Below the pieces are notes generated by a model. It did no database searches and had not been told where the DNA came from. It worked only from the letters and a program-made list of their open reading frames with translations. A program made the position numbers and the translations under genes. This document shows positions 11,690-21,581 of a DNA stretch of 64,000 nt, one piece after another; position 1 is the first letter of the stretch; each line of letters begins with the position of its first letter. Location of the stretch: the NCBI GenBank assembly GCA_031002005.1, contig JARYHS010013630.1, positions 239,265,539 through 239,329,538 on the forward strand, read 5' to 3'. This DNA comes from Vandiemenella viatica (lineage: Eukaryota; Arthropoda; Insecta; Orthoptera; Morabidae).

Positions 11690-12250
11690 GAATTCTCCAA
11701 GACGAAGAAGGGAGAGGGTGAAACTTGGTGCCGGTCCATTCAGGCCTAATCTTCCGTAAGATACCGCCAGGCTCAACGTCCCCGTCCAAGGTAGTTTACT
11801 AGAATTCGGTCATTTAAGTTTTGCGTGATATTTGAACATATAACAATAATAATAATTCGTATGGCTTTATTGTTCTGGATACCCCACAAGGGTTCGGCCA
11901 CCGATAGACAGAGTATCGATATTCTATGCATGCAGAGTTTGTAAGACACCCAAATAGCCGTTTATTGCCTGGAGTCACCGCGAACACTTATATGACGTAG
12001 GATACATTTATAAATGTGTTGTTTGAATTGTGCACGAAATACACAGAGTAATAATAGTGTGTATGTTCAGCATAGAGCATTAATTCTTTATTTTTATTAT
12101 ATGAAATGAGTGACGAAGAAGGAAGAGAGTGAAACCAGGTGCTGGCCCATTAAGACCTACTCTTCTGGAAGATACCGCCAGGCTTAACGTCTCCACTCAG
12201 TGGGCGAATCACTATCAACATTGTCATATGCCTTCACTCCATACACTCTG
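11690..12250 (+). repeat. Two copies of an unnamed dispersed repeat
   Basis: Copy 1 (about 11695-11790) and copy 2 (about 12115-12210) share the order GACGAAGAAGG, GAGAG, GTGAAAC, GGTGC(C/T)GG, CCATT, then GATACCGCCAGGC and TCAACGTC or TTAACGTC. They lie about 420 bases apart in the same orientation and have diverged by many substitutions. The second is followed by a further tract to 12250. They are probably fragments of one SINE or LINE family. Confidence 0.55.
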
Positions 12251-12885
12251 TGGAGAGGCTGAACCCAAACCAGGTATCATAAGAAAAATGAAATGAAATC
12301 CCAAAATCATACTGTGAAGTAACAGCTGAAATGTGAAGGGATTTCTGAGATCTTGTCGAACTTGGAAGTCAGTCGTCGAATAGCAGCTCATTTCGGCTTA
12401 CGGTATGTGGTTAGCTGTTGTAAGTGTACAATGTAGATTTCTAACGTCAAAGTCAGTTTCTCATTTCTTAGAATTTTTTGGAAAGTTGGGCGGTAGAAGG
12501 AACAAGCCTAAAGCTATAAAACTTTAATGTTATGTACGATTATCAGGATGAGGAAGTATTTCTGGTTGAGGGTATAAAAATGTGAATTAGAACGATAGCT
12601 CTTGGAGTGCCTACTGAAGTTATAATAACTGAACTATCATTCCTGAGCCAGAAGCGCAGCAAGTTTAAGGCCGGACGATAGAAACATCGTCAAAACGTTG
12701 ACTTTTTATGACTCCATCCGGTTGCAAACACGTAAGTATTAATAGTTCGACAGTAAACTGTTACTGACACGTAACGCAAAACATTTGCATTGATCCAGTG
12801 ATCGCTACTTTTGAATTACTGTTCCATTACTAAATATATATACATTTTTATTTGGAGGAAAGCTGTGACTAGAAGGAATTGAATG
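12251..12885. other. Unassigned intron sequence
   Basis: No coding similarity, TIR or tRNA-like box was recognised here. Confidence 0.4.
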
Positions 12886-12889
12886 AAAT

Positions 12890-13143
12890 TAAAATATAAA
12901 AAGTATGGGGCATAGTATTAAAAGTATGAAATGTAAGAATCATAGTATGAAAAGTATGAAATAATAGTATTAAAAGTATGAGGAATAGTATGAAAAGTAT
13001 GAAATCACAGAATAAAATGTATGAATCAAAGTATGAAAAGTATGAATCATAGTATGAAACCCTAGTATGAAGTGTATGAATCATAGTATGTGAATCATAG
13101 TATCAAAAGTATGAAATCATAGTATGAAAAGTATGAATCAGTA
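12890..13143. repeat. GTATGA minisatellite
   Basis: About 250 bases are built from variants of AAAAGTATGAAATCATAGTATG, with half-units of about 11 bases. Units vary by small indels and by AATCAT, AATAGT or AATCAA linkers. The tract has little C and reads open for 71 codons on the minus strand only as a low-complexity artefact. Confidence 0.9.
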
Positions 13144-13284
13144 TGCTCGATTACACATACATAACAACACCCTAATTTCAGCTGGAATCTTGTACTGGTA
13201 GAAAAATATAACGCTATATTTCCAGTCATATACTACATGGAGAGTTTCAGCCTTCCAGTTTTATTTTTTTATATGTCATTCTAA

Positions 13285-13400
13285 ATATCGAGCCTGGTGG
13301 TTGAGTTTTTAACGATTGGCACTGTAATGCTAAGGTGGAGGGTTCGATTCTCGGTCCGGCTGTTCATTAGTATATGTTGTTGTACTGGGCGTTCGCCGGG
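13285..13400 (+). repeat. tRNA-derived SINE, family C
   Basis: The plus strand has GAGCCTGGTGGTTGAG (A-box region) and GAGGGTTCGATTCTC (B box). It resembles the head at 53190-53340. A GC-rich tract to about 13495 follows and may be part of the body. Confidence 0.5.
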
Positions 13401-13550
13401 AAACGCAACCCACTGTTAGCGCTACAAGGAAGAAACTGCTCGCGGCGAGCGAGCGGTCAGCTCCCGGCATTGTTCGACCGTCGGCCGCGGACTATTTCAT
13501 AAACTTGTATGTGCTAAGCATTTAAATGTGACGTAATTCATTAGCTTACC

Positions 13551-13928
13551 TTATAAAAGATGCTGGAAGTGTTGACACTCTTGTGTAATGCACATTTCAC
13601 ATCTTCTGAACATATTTCGAGACACACGCTGCCCTAACTGACTTAATGATTTTTTGGGTGACTGTTCTAGTCGAAAAGCGATATCGTAAATTTTCTCCTC
13701 TGTGAGAATACGGTTGACCGACAGTCTCTTTTTGTTAAAAAATGAACCCGTTTCTCTTACTTTTTTAACCAGACGCAGAATTGTTGATTTAGCTGGCAGT
13801 AAAGCGCCAGGATATTCGCGACGAAATTTACTGCGACACTTTTTAAACGACTTCTTCTTCACATATGTATCGTAGAGAAATATTCTTTGTTGCAAACTGT
13901 AACGTACCATAATTTTACTCACACTCAA
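13551..13928 (-). pseudogene. Mariner-type transposase fragment, N-terminal HTH
   Basis: A 125-codon frame begins near a plausible start and reads MVRYSLQQRIFLYDTYVKKK, then FRREYPG, STILRLVKKVRETGSF. This is the helix-turn-helix domain (the DUF4817 type) that begins one insect group of mariner-like transposases. It binds the element's terminal repeats. The domain is followed by a second HTH-like stretch (KIYDIAFRLEQSPKKSLSQL) and then ends; the DDD catalytic domain is absent. C-terminal pieces of the same broad family appear at 39636-39776 and 58444-58800, but they are separate insertions. Confidence 0.7.
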
Positions 13929-14765
13929 ACACGGTACAGATTAGTAAGAGTATGAAGCCCCAAACCAGCCAAACCGCAAAGAAACGTTTATTCACAACAC
14001 TGATTAATAAGAGACTGAAGTCACAAACTAGCTACAATGCAAAGAAACCGTTCTTAACAATGTAAGGGTCACTGCACTGCACTGTTGGGGCAGCGGAGGT
14101 GTTAAACAGTGCGGTGATTCACGGTGCCGTGTGGCGGAAACTGCTGGCTTCGCTGTCCGAGCAAGTTGCCGACGGCAACAGACTGGGATGGTTGCGTTTT
14201 CCGGCGAACGCCCTGTAGTAATTTAGACACAAACAGCCGTTTTCGACAGCGAAAATCACGTTTAGTGGTGTTTGTGCCGGTCGGAAGGGATGAGTGTTTA
14301 TTCATAGCAATTTGATACAATTTTTCTTGTATTTTTGGCTGGGAGTCCTCGAATCGTTATTCACATTCAAAAGTACTAGTTTTGATTTGTCGCACGCTTC
14401 ATCTACGTAAGCCTACAATATTGCGGTATGGGCATAGAGGCCCTTAAACATTTCTTGGTTGTAGATAGGTTATCTGATCTTCACTTTTCAACTAGAAGGC
14501 TGTCAAACGCGTGAAAATTCTCTCACTTGACACTGATTTCAAAATGCCTACGGCCGCAATACAGAAATTCACCGAAGATAGCGTCCACTAAGTTTCAGAT
14601 GAAGTTAAATCATTCATGAAATTTTTCGTCAGGCCAGTGTATGAGTCTGTTCCGAAATCTAAAAGGATCTCTTGTACAATCTCCAATGGACACGTAGTGA
14701 ACGATACGATGTGAGATTGGTGAATTGTGGGACAAGTGGTCTTCCACAAACAGAATTTCACACTA
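13929..14765. other. Unassigned sequence between mariner fragment and LINE
   Basis: A locally GC-rich patch (14090-14290) is open on both strands for 60-70 codons, without recognisable motifs. It could be the leader or end of the neighbouring mariner fragment. No inverted termini were identified. Confidence 0.35.
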
Positions 14766-15025
14766 CTACCACCACTTCTACATCTATATATATACTCTGC
14801 AATTCACAAAATTGTGGCTGCCAGAGGGTGCTCAGCACCAGAGCTAATCTCTTTGCTGTGCATTCCACTCCTGAGTGGTATGAGGGGAAAAAAAGAATTC
14901 ATATAAGAATCAGTGCGGCACCTTATTTCTCTAATCTTATCTTTCCTGTCATTCCGACTCAAATAAGTTGGTGGATGAAGTATTTCACTACACGCGTAAG
15001 TGGAAGTGGGAGTACATATGTTTAC

Positions 15026-16101
15026 CTATAAGCTTAAACGAAACGTGCCTCGTCTATGTACCAGAAATTCCCAGCCCAGTCCACTAATCAGTTCTGTGTC
15101 ACTTTCATAAGGACTGTAGCAAGCGGTCACGAATCGAGCAGCTCTTCTCTGTATTTTCTTTATCCCGGTAATCAACCGCTTACGAAACGGACCTCTTCTC
15201 TGTACTTTTTCCATATTGTCAATCAACCCCTTACGAAATGGATCCCAAATGGCATAACAGTAGTCCAAACGTGGACGCACAGGATATTTGTACGCTATCT
15301 CCTTTGTTTGTTCATTACAATTTTTCAAGATTCGACCTATGAATCGCAGCCTAGAATTTGCTCTACCTAGTAACGAATTAATGTGTAAGTCCCATTTCAT
15401 GTTCCTTTGTACTGTTACTCCCAAATATTTCACATAATCGACCATATCAATAACTGAACTGTTTACCTCGTATTTCTGAATAATCGGATTCTTTTTGTTA
15501 GTTATGCTCATTCTCGTGAACTTTTTACAATTTGGTGTAAGTTGCCATTCATGGCACCATGCCAAAATAACATCAACATTACGCTTTCCAAGCAATCGGC
15601 CGAATTCCTTATTTCCCTATAAATAACCGCATCATCAGCAAACAATCTAAACATGCTTATCACTTTGTATCCGAGATCGTTTTTAAAAATTAAGAAAATA
15701 AGTGGTCCTATCACACTTCCTTGAGGTACACCTGACGTAACATCTAGATTAGAACTTTCTCCTTCAACCACGACATACTGCGAACGACCAGTTTGAAAAT
15801 CCTTTATCCATTCACAAAGCTGATCTGATACACCGTACGCTCGAAGCTTCGCTAAAAGACGGTTGTGTGGCACAGAATCAAAGGCTTTCTGAAAATCTAA
15901 AAAAATTGCATCTACTTGTGAAACTGCATCAATAATTTGCATTACGTCGTGTGTAAATAGGGCCAGCTGTATTTCACATGATATTTTCTTCCGAAATCCG
16001 TGTTGATTGGTTGTAAGCAAATTATTTTCATCTAGAAAATTCATAATGTTCGAGCATATAATATGCTCCATAACTCTACTACAAACAAATGTTATAGACA
16101 T
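15026..16101 (-). pseudogene. LINE reverse transcriptase and C-terminal domain
   Basis: The frame 16101-15508 carries RT motifs in order: NQHGFRKKISCEIQLALF, AIFLDFQKAFDSVPHNRL, SGVPQGSVIGPLIFLIF and RLFADDAVIY, the last holding the catalytic Asp pair. A frameshift near 15560 moves the reading frame, after which 15595-15026 continues with WQLTPNCKKF, YLGVTVQRNMKW and the C-terminal DYCYAIWDP and AARFV blocks. About 20 residues (GPFRKRLI region) are tandemly duplicated within this C-terminal part. The protein would copy LINE RNA at a nicked target site, but the frameshift prevents a complete product. Confidence 0.9.
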
Positions 16102-16523
16102 GGGACGATAGTTTCTAGGATCACTTCGATCACCTTTCTTGAAAATCGGAATTACTTGTGCGATTTTCTAGTCAAAAGGTACTTTTCGATCTTCTAAGGA
16201 TTTACTGAATATATCAGATAGAAATGGCCGATTTCCGCCGCGTACTCTGAAAGTATCCTTACTGGTATTCCATCCCGGCCCGGTAGTTTCCCCCATCTTA
16301 GGAGCTCAAATTGCTTTATGATACCTGCAGTATCTGTTCGTAATGATTCCATCACCAACTGGGCACGACGTTAGAAAACGGGAATGCTATCCTTATTTTC
16401 ATCAGTAAATGAATTTTTGAATACAGTATTTAGTACGTTAGCTTTATAGCGGCTTTCATTAACATCGGAACGAATTAGTGCTGGAATATTGCTGTTGGTA
16501 CAATTGACTTTTCGTGCATACGA

Positions 16524-17579
16524 TCAAAATTTCTTTGGGTTTTCTGTGAGACTCTTAGAGAGAGAGTTAAAATGAAAATTGTTGAAGGCCTCACGCATCA
16601 CATTCTTAACAAGTCCTCCTAACTCAGCTAATGTTTCTAAATCGCAGCGACACCCCTTCCTTCTTGAGCGTGCGTTTATCCTCCTTTGTTTCTTGAATAA
16701 TTTTTTGACTTCGCATGTGTACCATGGTGTATCATTCTCCCACTTTATTTTCTGCTTCGGTATATTTATTTCCATACCTTCCCTGACTATACGTATAAAT
16801 CGATGCCATATCTCTTCAACGGTGTCCTTTGTTAACTTGAAGTTATGGTAATTATTCCTCAGGTAGGTTCTAAAACACTCCTTTGAATCCTTACTGAATC
16901 TGTACACAATCCGTCCTTTCCCCCTTTTTCACCTAGTCATTAATTTGATAGTTGCAATTACCGCTTTGTGATCGCTTATTCCTGTGGTCGTTGAAATGTC
17001 GATGAATAACTCTGGCCTGTTGGTAACCAACAAATCTAAAATGTTTTCGCTACCGTTATGACACCGCGTAGGTTCATTAACTAGCTGCTCGAGATGATTA
17101 TCTGAGAACAAATCGAGAATTACTTCAGAAGCTGCCGTTGGACGGTAGAAGGCGCCTATGACGAGTTTTGACTCGGCAACATTGAGCATCCATATGATTT
17201 CACAGATCGCATCAACGTCTATTTCATTACATGGGAAGGAATTACTCACAGCTATAAATACCCCATCTCCATGAGAATGTAATCTATCTTTACGAAAAGC
17301 GTTCATGATATTTTTGAAAGTTTCGGCGGATCTTATTTCCGGTTTTACCCAACTTTCTGTACCGATAACGATATGCGCTTCTGTGCTACAAATAACGCTT
17401 TCAAGTTCCGGTTGTTTGTTACAAACACTTCTACAGTTAATTACGAGAAATTTTAACTGTCGAGATTTTTTTACGTTCCTTCTATGTTCCGGTGTTGTAT
17501 CTGATTGGGTTGCCCGTAACTGTCTTTCGTGTTTCGCGTCTTCCTCCCTCAGCCTAAAGAACCACCCAATGCATTCCAC
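16524..17579 (-). pseudogene. LINE APE-type endonuclease plus linker
   Basis: The frame 17579-16929 shows FLVINCRSVCNK, VIGTESWVKPE (catalytic Glu block), GDGVFIAV, LVIGAFYRP, EQLVNEPTR and the closing GISDHKAVI. The GDFN block normally found between the AFYRP and EPTR blocks is absent, indicating an internal deletion that would destroy nuclease activity. After a stop at 16929, the frame 16907-16524 continues with the linker (IPKQKIKWENDTPWYT, KKLFKKQRRI) up to the RT. Confidence 0.85.
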
Positions 17580-17945
17580 ACGGCCCCTGCCACCCGTGTA
17601 GCCGATTCACGTATGTAGTGCACACCTGACCTATTCAGGGGAACCCTACATGTTTCAACCCTATGGCGAAGATCAAGAAATCTGCAGCCATTATCATCAC
17701 AGAAACGTACTAGTCTCTGATTTACCCCCTCAATATGGAACCAGAGGTCCACAATCAACTCTGTCTACGATGCTACAGATGGTTAGCTCTGTCGATATCT
17801 TGCGGCCACTAGCCACAGAGTTCACCCTTTCAGCTAGCCGCCGGAATGAAGAGAGGATAACCTGTAACCCAAAGCGACAAGCATCGTTGGTGCCAACATG
17901 AGCCACAATCTGTAGTTGGCTACAAACCTTCTGTTCTATGGCATC
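17549..17945 (-). pseudogene. LINE ORF1 esterase-like (SGNH) segment
   Basis: Translation of the minus strand gives QLQIVAHVGTND at about 17935-17890, matching the GTND block of SGNH/GDSL esterases. It is followed by AERVNSV, ICSIVDRV and, after a frame change, CDDNGCRFLDL and SGVHYIRESA, which resembles the block carrying the late Asp/His residues (here SGVH rather than DGVH). CR1-type ORF1 proteins are known to carry such an esterase. The order and spacing support the CR1 assignment. The reading frame is interrupted and the N-terminus is missing. Confidence 0.7.
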
Positions 17946-17949
17946 CGCA

Positions 17950-18524
17950 AACTAGGGGATCAAAAAATATATTTTTGTCACCCTCTTTATTTCCAAAAAA
18001 TTAGAGGCCTACAAATTTTTTAAAACATTATTCGGTTGTGGGACAGTGAAATCCAACTTATTCCCTTTAAGCGTTAAAGGCCTGTGATGATTGGACAGAG
18101 AAGTGTCATCAATTGGATTCAATTTCCCGTTGGGTACGGAACCCTAAAAAAATATTACGGCAGCGTAACAGCTACTGGAGGAAGCTATCAATTGACGAGG
18201 AGTGTATATTCGCGCTGTGAAAATACGAGAGCAGACGTCGTTATCATTGTGTTTCGGTATTACAATGGAATTATCTGAGTCAGTAATCTGCCAAAAGAGA
18301 AGAATAAACAAAAACTTAATTCTAACATCTCCTTATGGATTGTCACCTGTCGAAAAATTGCTTCTTAAGATCTTTACTAAAAGATTGCTGTAACAAGTTA
18401 AAACCTCACCAACGCAGTAATCCCAAAGCTAAGGAGCACTGCCAGATCCGATCTGACTCCCAGAGCTCAATAGTATTTCCAGTACAAAGCATACTGTGGT
18501 GAACCAGACACTGGTTTTTCATAA
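17950..18524. other. Unassigned intron sequence
   Basis: No gene or repeat is recognised. A short inverted repeat (CCAGACACTGGTTTTTC with AAACCAGTG) lies at about 18505-18538, just before the SINE. Confidence 0.4.
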
Positions 18525-18760
18525 TCTACCAAACCAGTGAGAGCGGTAATACTCAAATCTCGCATTCGAGAGGTCGGGATGTCGATCCTCTGTCCGGATG
18601 GCCAGATTTTGGTTTTACATGGTTTCTCGAATTCACTCCAAGCGAATACCAGGATCACTATTTCAAAACGCTATGTCCGATTTCTTTCCCGCTCCTTTCA
18701 ATCCTTCCCCTCCTTTAATGACTTCGCAGTCAACGATGCCTAAAGACCTGAAAAAAAAGT
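18525..18760 (+). repeat. tRNA-derived SINE, family A (plus strand)
   Basis: The plus strand carries the tRNA-like head GAGAGCGGTAATACTC, a degenerate B box GTCGATCCTC, then GTCCGGATGGCCAGATTTTG and CCTTCCCCTCC, the same body as the minus-strand family A copies, ending near an A-rich tail at about 18750. It is the only plus-strand copy of this family seen here. Confidence 0.7.
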
Positions 18761-19495
18761 AAATACCGGAAATAATCCTCATTACACGCGATGGCAGAAT
18801 TCTTTTCCTGTCACTCTGTTTGCTCCTTAACTCACAGCTTCAATAATCTCAAAGTCAACAAATTGTATCCCGTTCATCAAGAACCATCAACACAACCACC
18901 TCCGAGTATACAGTGTATCTACTGCTTTTAAAAGTGCACCTGGCTGAAAAAGAGACTCTGATTACTTACAGGAATTCCATTAGGACGCCGTCTGTATCGT
19001 ACTCTATTTTTTTTCCTCGTTGTCGCAGTGCGTTTAACACAATATTTGTGATACACGCATCAATGAAATTTTATGCTTTGCTTTTTACACTTCAATAATT
19101 CTTGAAACAGCAGGGGTTAAGATATTGACATAGGCCTGAGCAATATGCATTGTTCACTAGGAAAGCAATAGAAAGCCTGTCACCAAGTCATTAAGACCAC
19201 ACGGAATTATTATTACTAGAAGACCAGCAATTAAGGCTCCCAGAATAACATTTACTAGTTAACATAACATTCCCTTTTCATTACAATTAATTTAGATTTC
19301 CTGTTTCTATTCCTTTGAGGCAGAAAATAAATATTATAAAATTTATAAAATCACGATCCAAACGTACACATTTTAATAAATTGTAAAATTTTTGAGCCTA
19401 ACTAAAACATTTTTCCTCGATGTAAATAAACGGAAAGAATTAAAAAATAATCCATATATTTTCCATATAATCCAATAATGTAGCCAGTAACTTAC
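18761..19495. other. Unassigned intron sequence
   Basis: Nothing is recognised apart from the splice donor of the neighbouring exon at the right edge. Confidence 0.4.
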
Positions 19496-19611
19496 TTCTG
19501 AGGTTCGTTGGGATCCCTCTTCTTCTTCTTTTTCTGAACCTTGGGCTTCTTTGGTATCTTTGACATTCCATTGTCCGCTGGTTCCGGGGACGGCCGCTTC
19601 ATCCCCGCCAT
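19496..19611 (-). CDS. TOX: TOX-family gene, lysine-rich NLS exon
   Basis: On the minus strand a TTCTTCCCAG acceptor is followed by 116 bases and a GTAAGT donor. The frame reads MAGMKRPSPEPADNG, SKIPKKPKVQKKKKK and RDPNEPQ plus two bases (AA) of a lysine codon finished by the next exon. The basic run is the nuclear localisation signal that precedes the HMG box in all TOX proteins; [20 protein letters not shown] is a family hallmark across this junction. The incoming phase is 0, matching the exon at 34416-34653. Other frames give longer open stretches but break the hallmark, so they are rejected. Confidence 0.95.
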
Positions 19612-21548
19612 CTGGGAAGAACACACAGTTTAATAAAACAGACTTTCCACGGGACGTGCTCGTAAAACACCACTCACTATCATCTGAAGTTCTCTTTCAC
19701 ATACAGCACTGGAGAAAAGTCTTTTAATTTAGTTATTCCCACCCAGCATACAGCTTAACACCAAACGCGAGTATTTCGGTTCGGATGTTAAAAACAGGAC
19801 ATAATAGACGAAGTACAGGTGTAGTCTTTTCCATTCACTCTTTTCCGCTAATTTCTAGGCTGGTTTGATGCACTAATCCTTCTCTTCCTACCTTGTGAAC
19901 AATCTTTTCATAAACTCGCACCACTCAAACTATCATCATTATTTTCTGCGAATCGAGTAAACTGTACTAACGCAGATGCCTACATGTTATGCTGGATAAC
20001 ATACGTGGTAAAACAAATGGATAACTCAAAAAGTGGCTTCCCATGACCTGTCATATTGGTCTGGAGGCCGCGCCGAATTGTGCGGATTAGCATGCGCGGC
20101 GTGTGATCCAGAGTCAGGGTGCCCTGCCTCGTGTGGTTTCGGCAAAGTGCCTTTGAAGTTACCGACTCGCGGTGGATTGGGCGCGCCATCACCGGCCACT
20201 CCGCGCCACCTCGGACGACCCTATTCAATTCAAGATTAGCAGCATAAAGGCACAAATTTGAAATTGCCGATGGGCTAACGCAATAAAACTGTTTTAAAGT
20301 GTTAATCTCGTCCAAAAATGATGCTGAAAATTGTTTTTTTTAATCGGCTAAATGATACTAAAAGCTTATTTTGTCAATGCAGAAACTAAAAGAAATTCTG
20401 TCGGTAATTGTCGAAACAGAAATAGTTGCAAGTGTTCGTTCAAACGAGTCGTTATTAATATAAAGCAACAAATTTTTAAGCACGAAGCAATGGATATATC
20501 ATTTGAAATATTTTTACATAAAGTTCTTCCAGAAATTAACATTACGTTCGAAACAATAATATCAAACCAATTTTGTACGTGAGGAAATTTGGGGAAACGA
20601 ACTTTTTTATCTGGACCTTACAAGGTTCTAGATATCAGTTTACTTAAATATGGTATGATTTTTGTTGAAAGTGCGTAAATGCGTTCTGAAAGAACACTGT
20701 ACTGCAACCCGTTCATCACAATCATAGCAAACATTGGAAATCGAGTAGGTTGGTATTCCAAGTAGAATGCCTCTTTATATCCTACCAGCTCCTAACGTCA
20801 CTAAAGAATCCAATTCAAGTAGCATGCAACGATGACAGGCATACCCAGGAGGGACAGCCAAGGTCCTGCTATTTTTCATCATCTCTTCGTTTTCTTTCCT
20901 TCGATGAATTTTTCAAATAACTTCGTTCCTTGTTCACTTATCACAATAACGTAATACTAGATAAAAAATATTACCAAGTTTCGTGGTGTGGAGATAGATT
21001 CCCAATCTGAAACTTTCATTATTAAACAACCAAAGTTGGATCTTCTAACGGTGGGTTCCCACGACCTGCACATTTGCCGGCCAAGCGGATTCAGCTACCA
21101 AGGAGCGCTTCTATCCATCGCCCAGTCGGTAGAAATCAAAGACCCGGATAGTTGAAATAACACTACGCAAGGTGGTGGAGAGGCAGCTAGGGCCTAACCT
21201 GTGGCGTTTGCTGATCCGATTGCGAGGCAGTTTTCAACTGAACTTTCAGACAATGAAAATATCTTAAAACCTAAGCATGATGGTAAGCGTATGGAAGCTA
21301 ATTTAACTACTGGATCCGGAAATAGGAAAGAGTAATTAAAAAAAAATACTATTTACGATTCATAGCATCTTATCGATTTCTGTTTTATACGTTCTATGTC
21401 GCACTAGCCCGACTATGGTCAGATATCAGGAAATTTCTAAGCCGGCAACAGAATTTCTACAAGTAATTAATTATATCTGTACTTCCTAGTTGGGCGTATC
21501 TATTTTTTATGGGCAATACATTTTCCCCGGATTGTATGAATTAGAACC
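19612..21548. other. Unassigned intron sequence with one GC-rich patch
   Basis: The patch at about 20050-20230 is clearly GC-rich against AT-rich surroundings and contains GGCGCGCC and several CpGs, but no tRNA-like boxes or known motif. An open frame across it (20315-19980, minus) has no similarity I recognise. Elsewhere nothing is found. Confidence 0.4.
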
Positions 21549-21581
21549 TTTTAATTTAATTTAATTTAATTTAATTTAATT
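21549..21581. repeat. (TTTAA)n microsatellite
   Basis: Six to seven perfect TTTAA units occur. On the minus strand the 150 bases before it encode NNLPKTLKEFKEKICRG and a stop, which looks like the C-terminus of a LINE. The microsatellite may thus be the 3' tail of a 5'-truncated LINE ending here. Confidence 0.85.

Larger units (their letters stand above)
14767..17945 (-). mobile_element. CR1-like non-LTR retrotransposon (LINE), degenerate
   Basis: On the minus strand, in order, are an ORF1 esterase-like segment, an APE-type endonuclease, a linker and a reverse transcriptase, the order expected for CR1-type LINEs. The 3' end lies near 14767-14850, where the CATCTATATATATACTCTGC and GCCAGAGGGTGCTCAG elements resemble the conserved 3' UTR of insect copies. 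The 5' end is truncated near 17945. Multiple stops and frameshifts show it is dead. It lies in the 17 kb TOX intron in the same orientation as the gene. Confidence 0.85.

Noticed and set aside
12869..13084. 71-codon minus-strand ORF rich in FILH residues
   Set aside because: It is an artefact of the GTATGA minisatellite.
12890..13143. CRISPR-like array
   Set aside because: Units are contiguous variants with no unique spacers, and the genome is eukaryotic.
19373..19624. Longer minus-strand frame over the NLS exon (DGGDEAAVPGTSGQWN...)
   Set aside because: Only the ATG GCG GGG frame gives the KKKKRDPNEPQK hallmark and correct splice phases.
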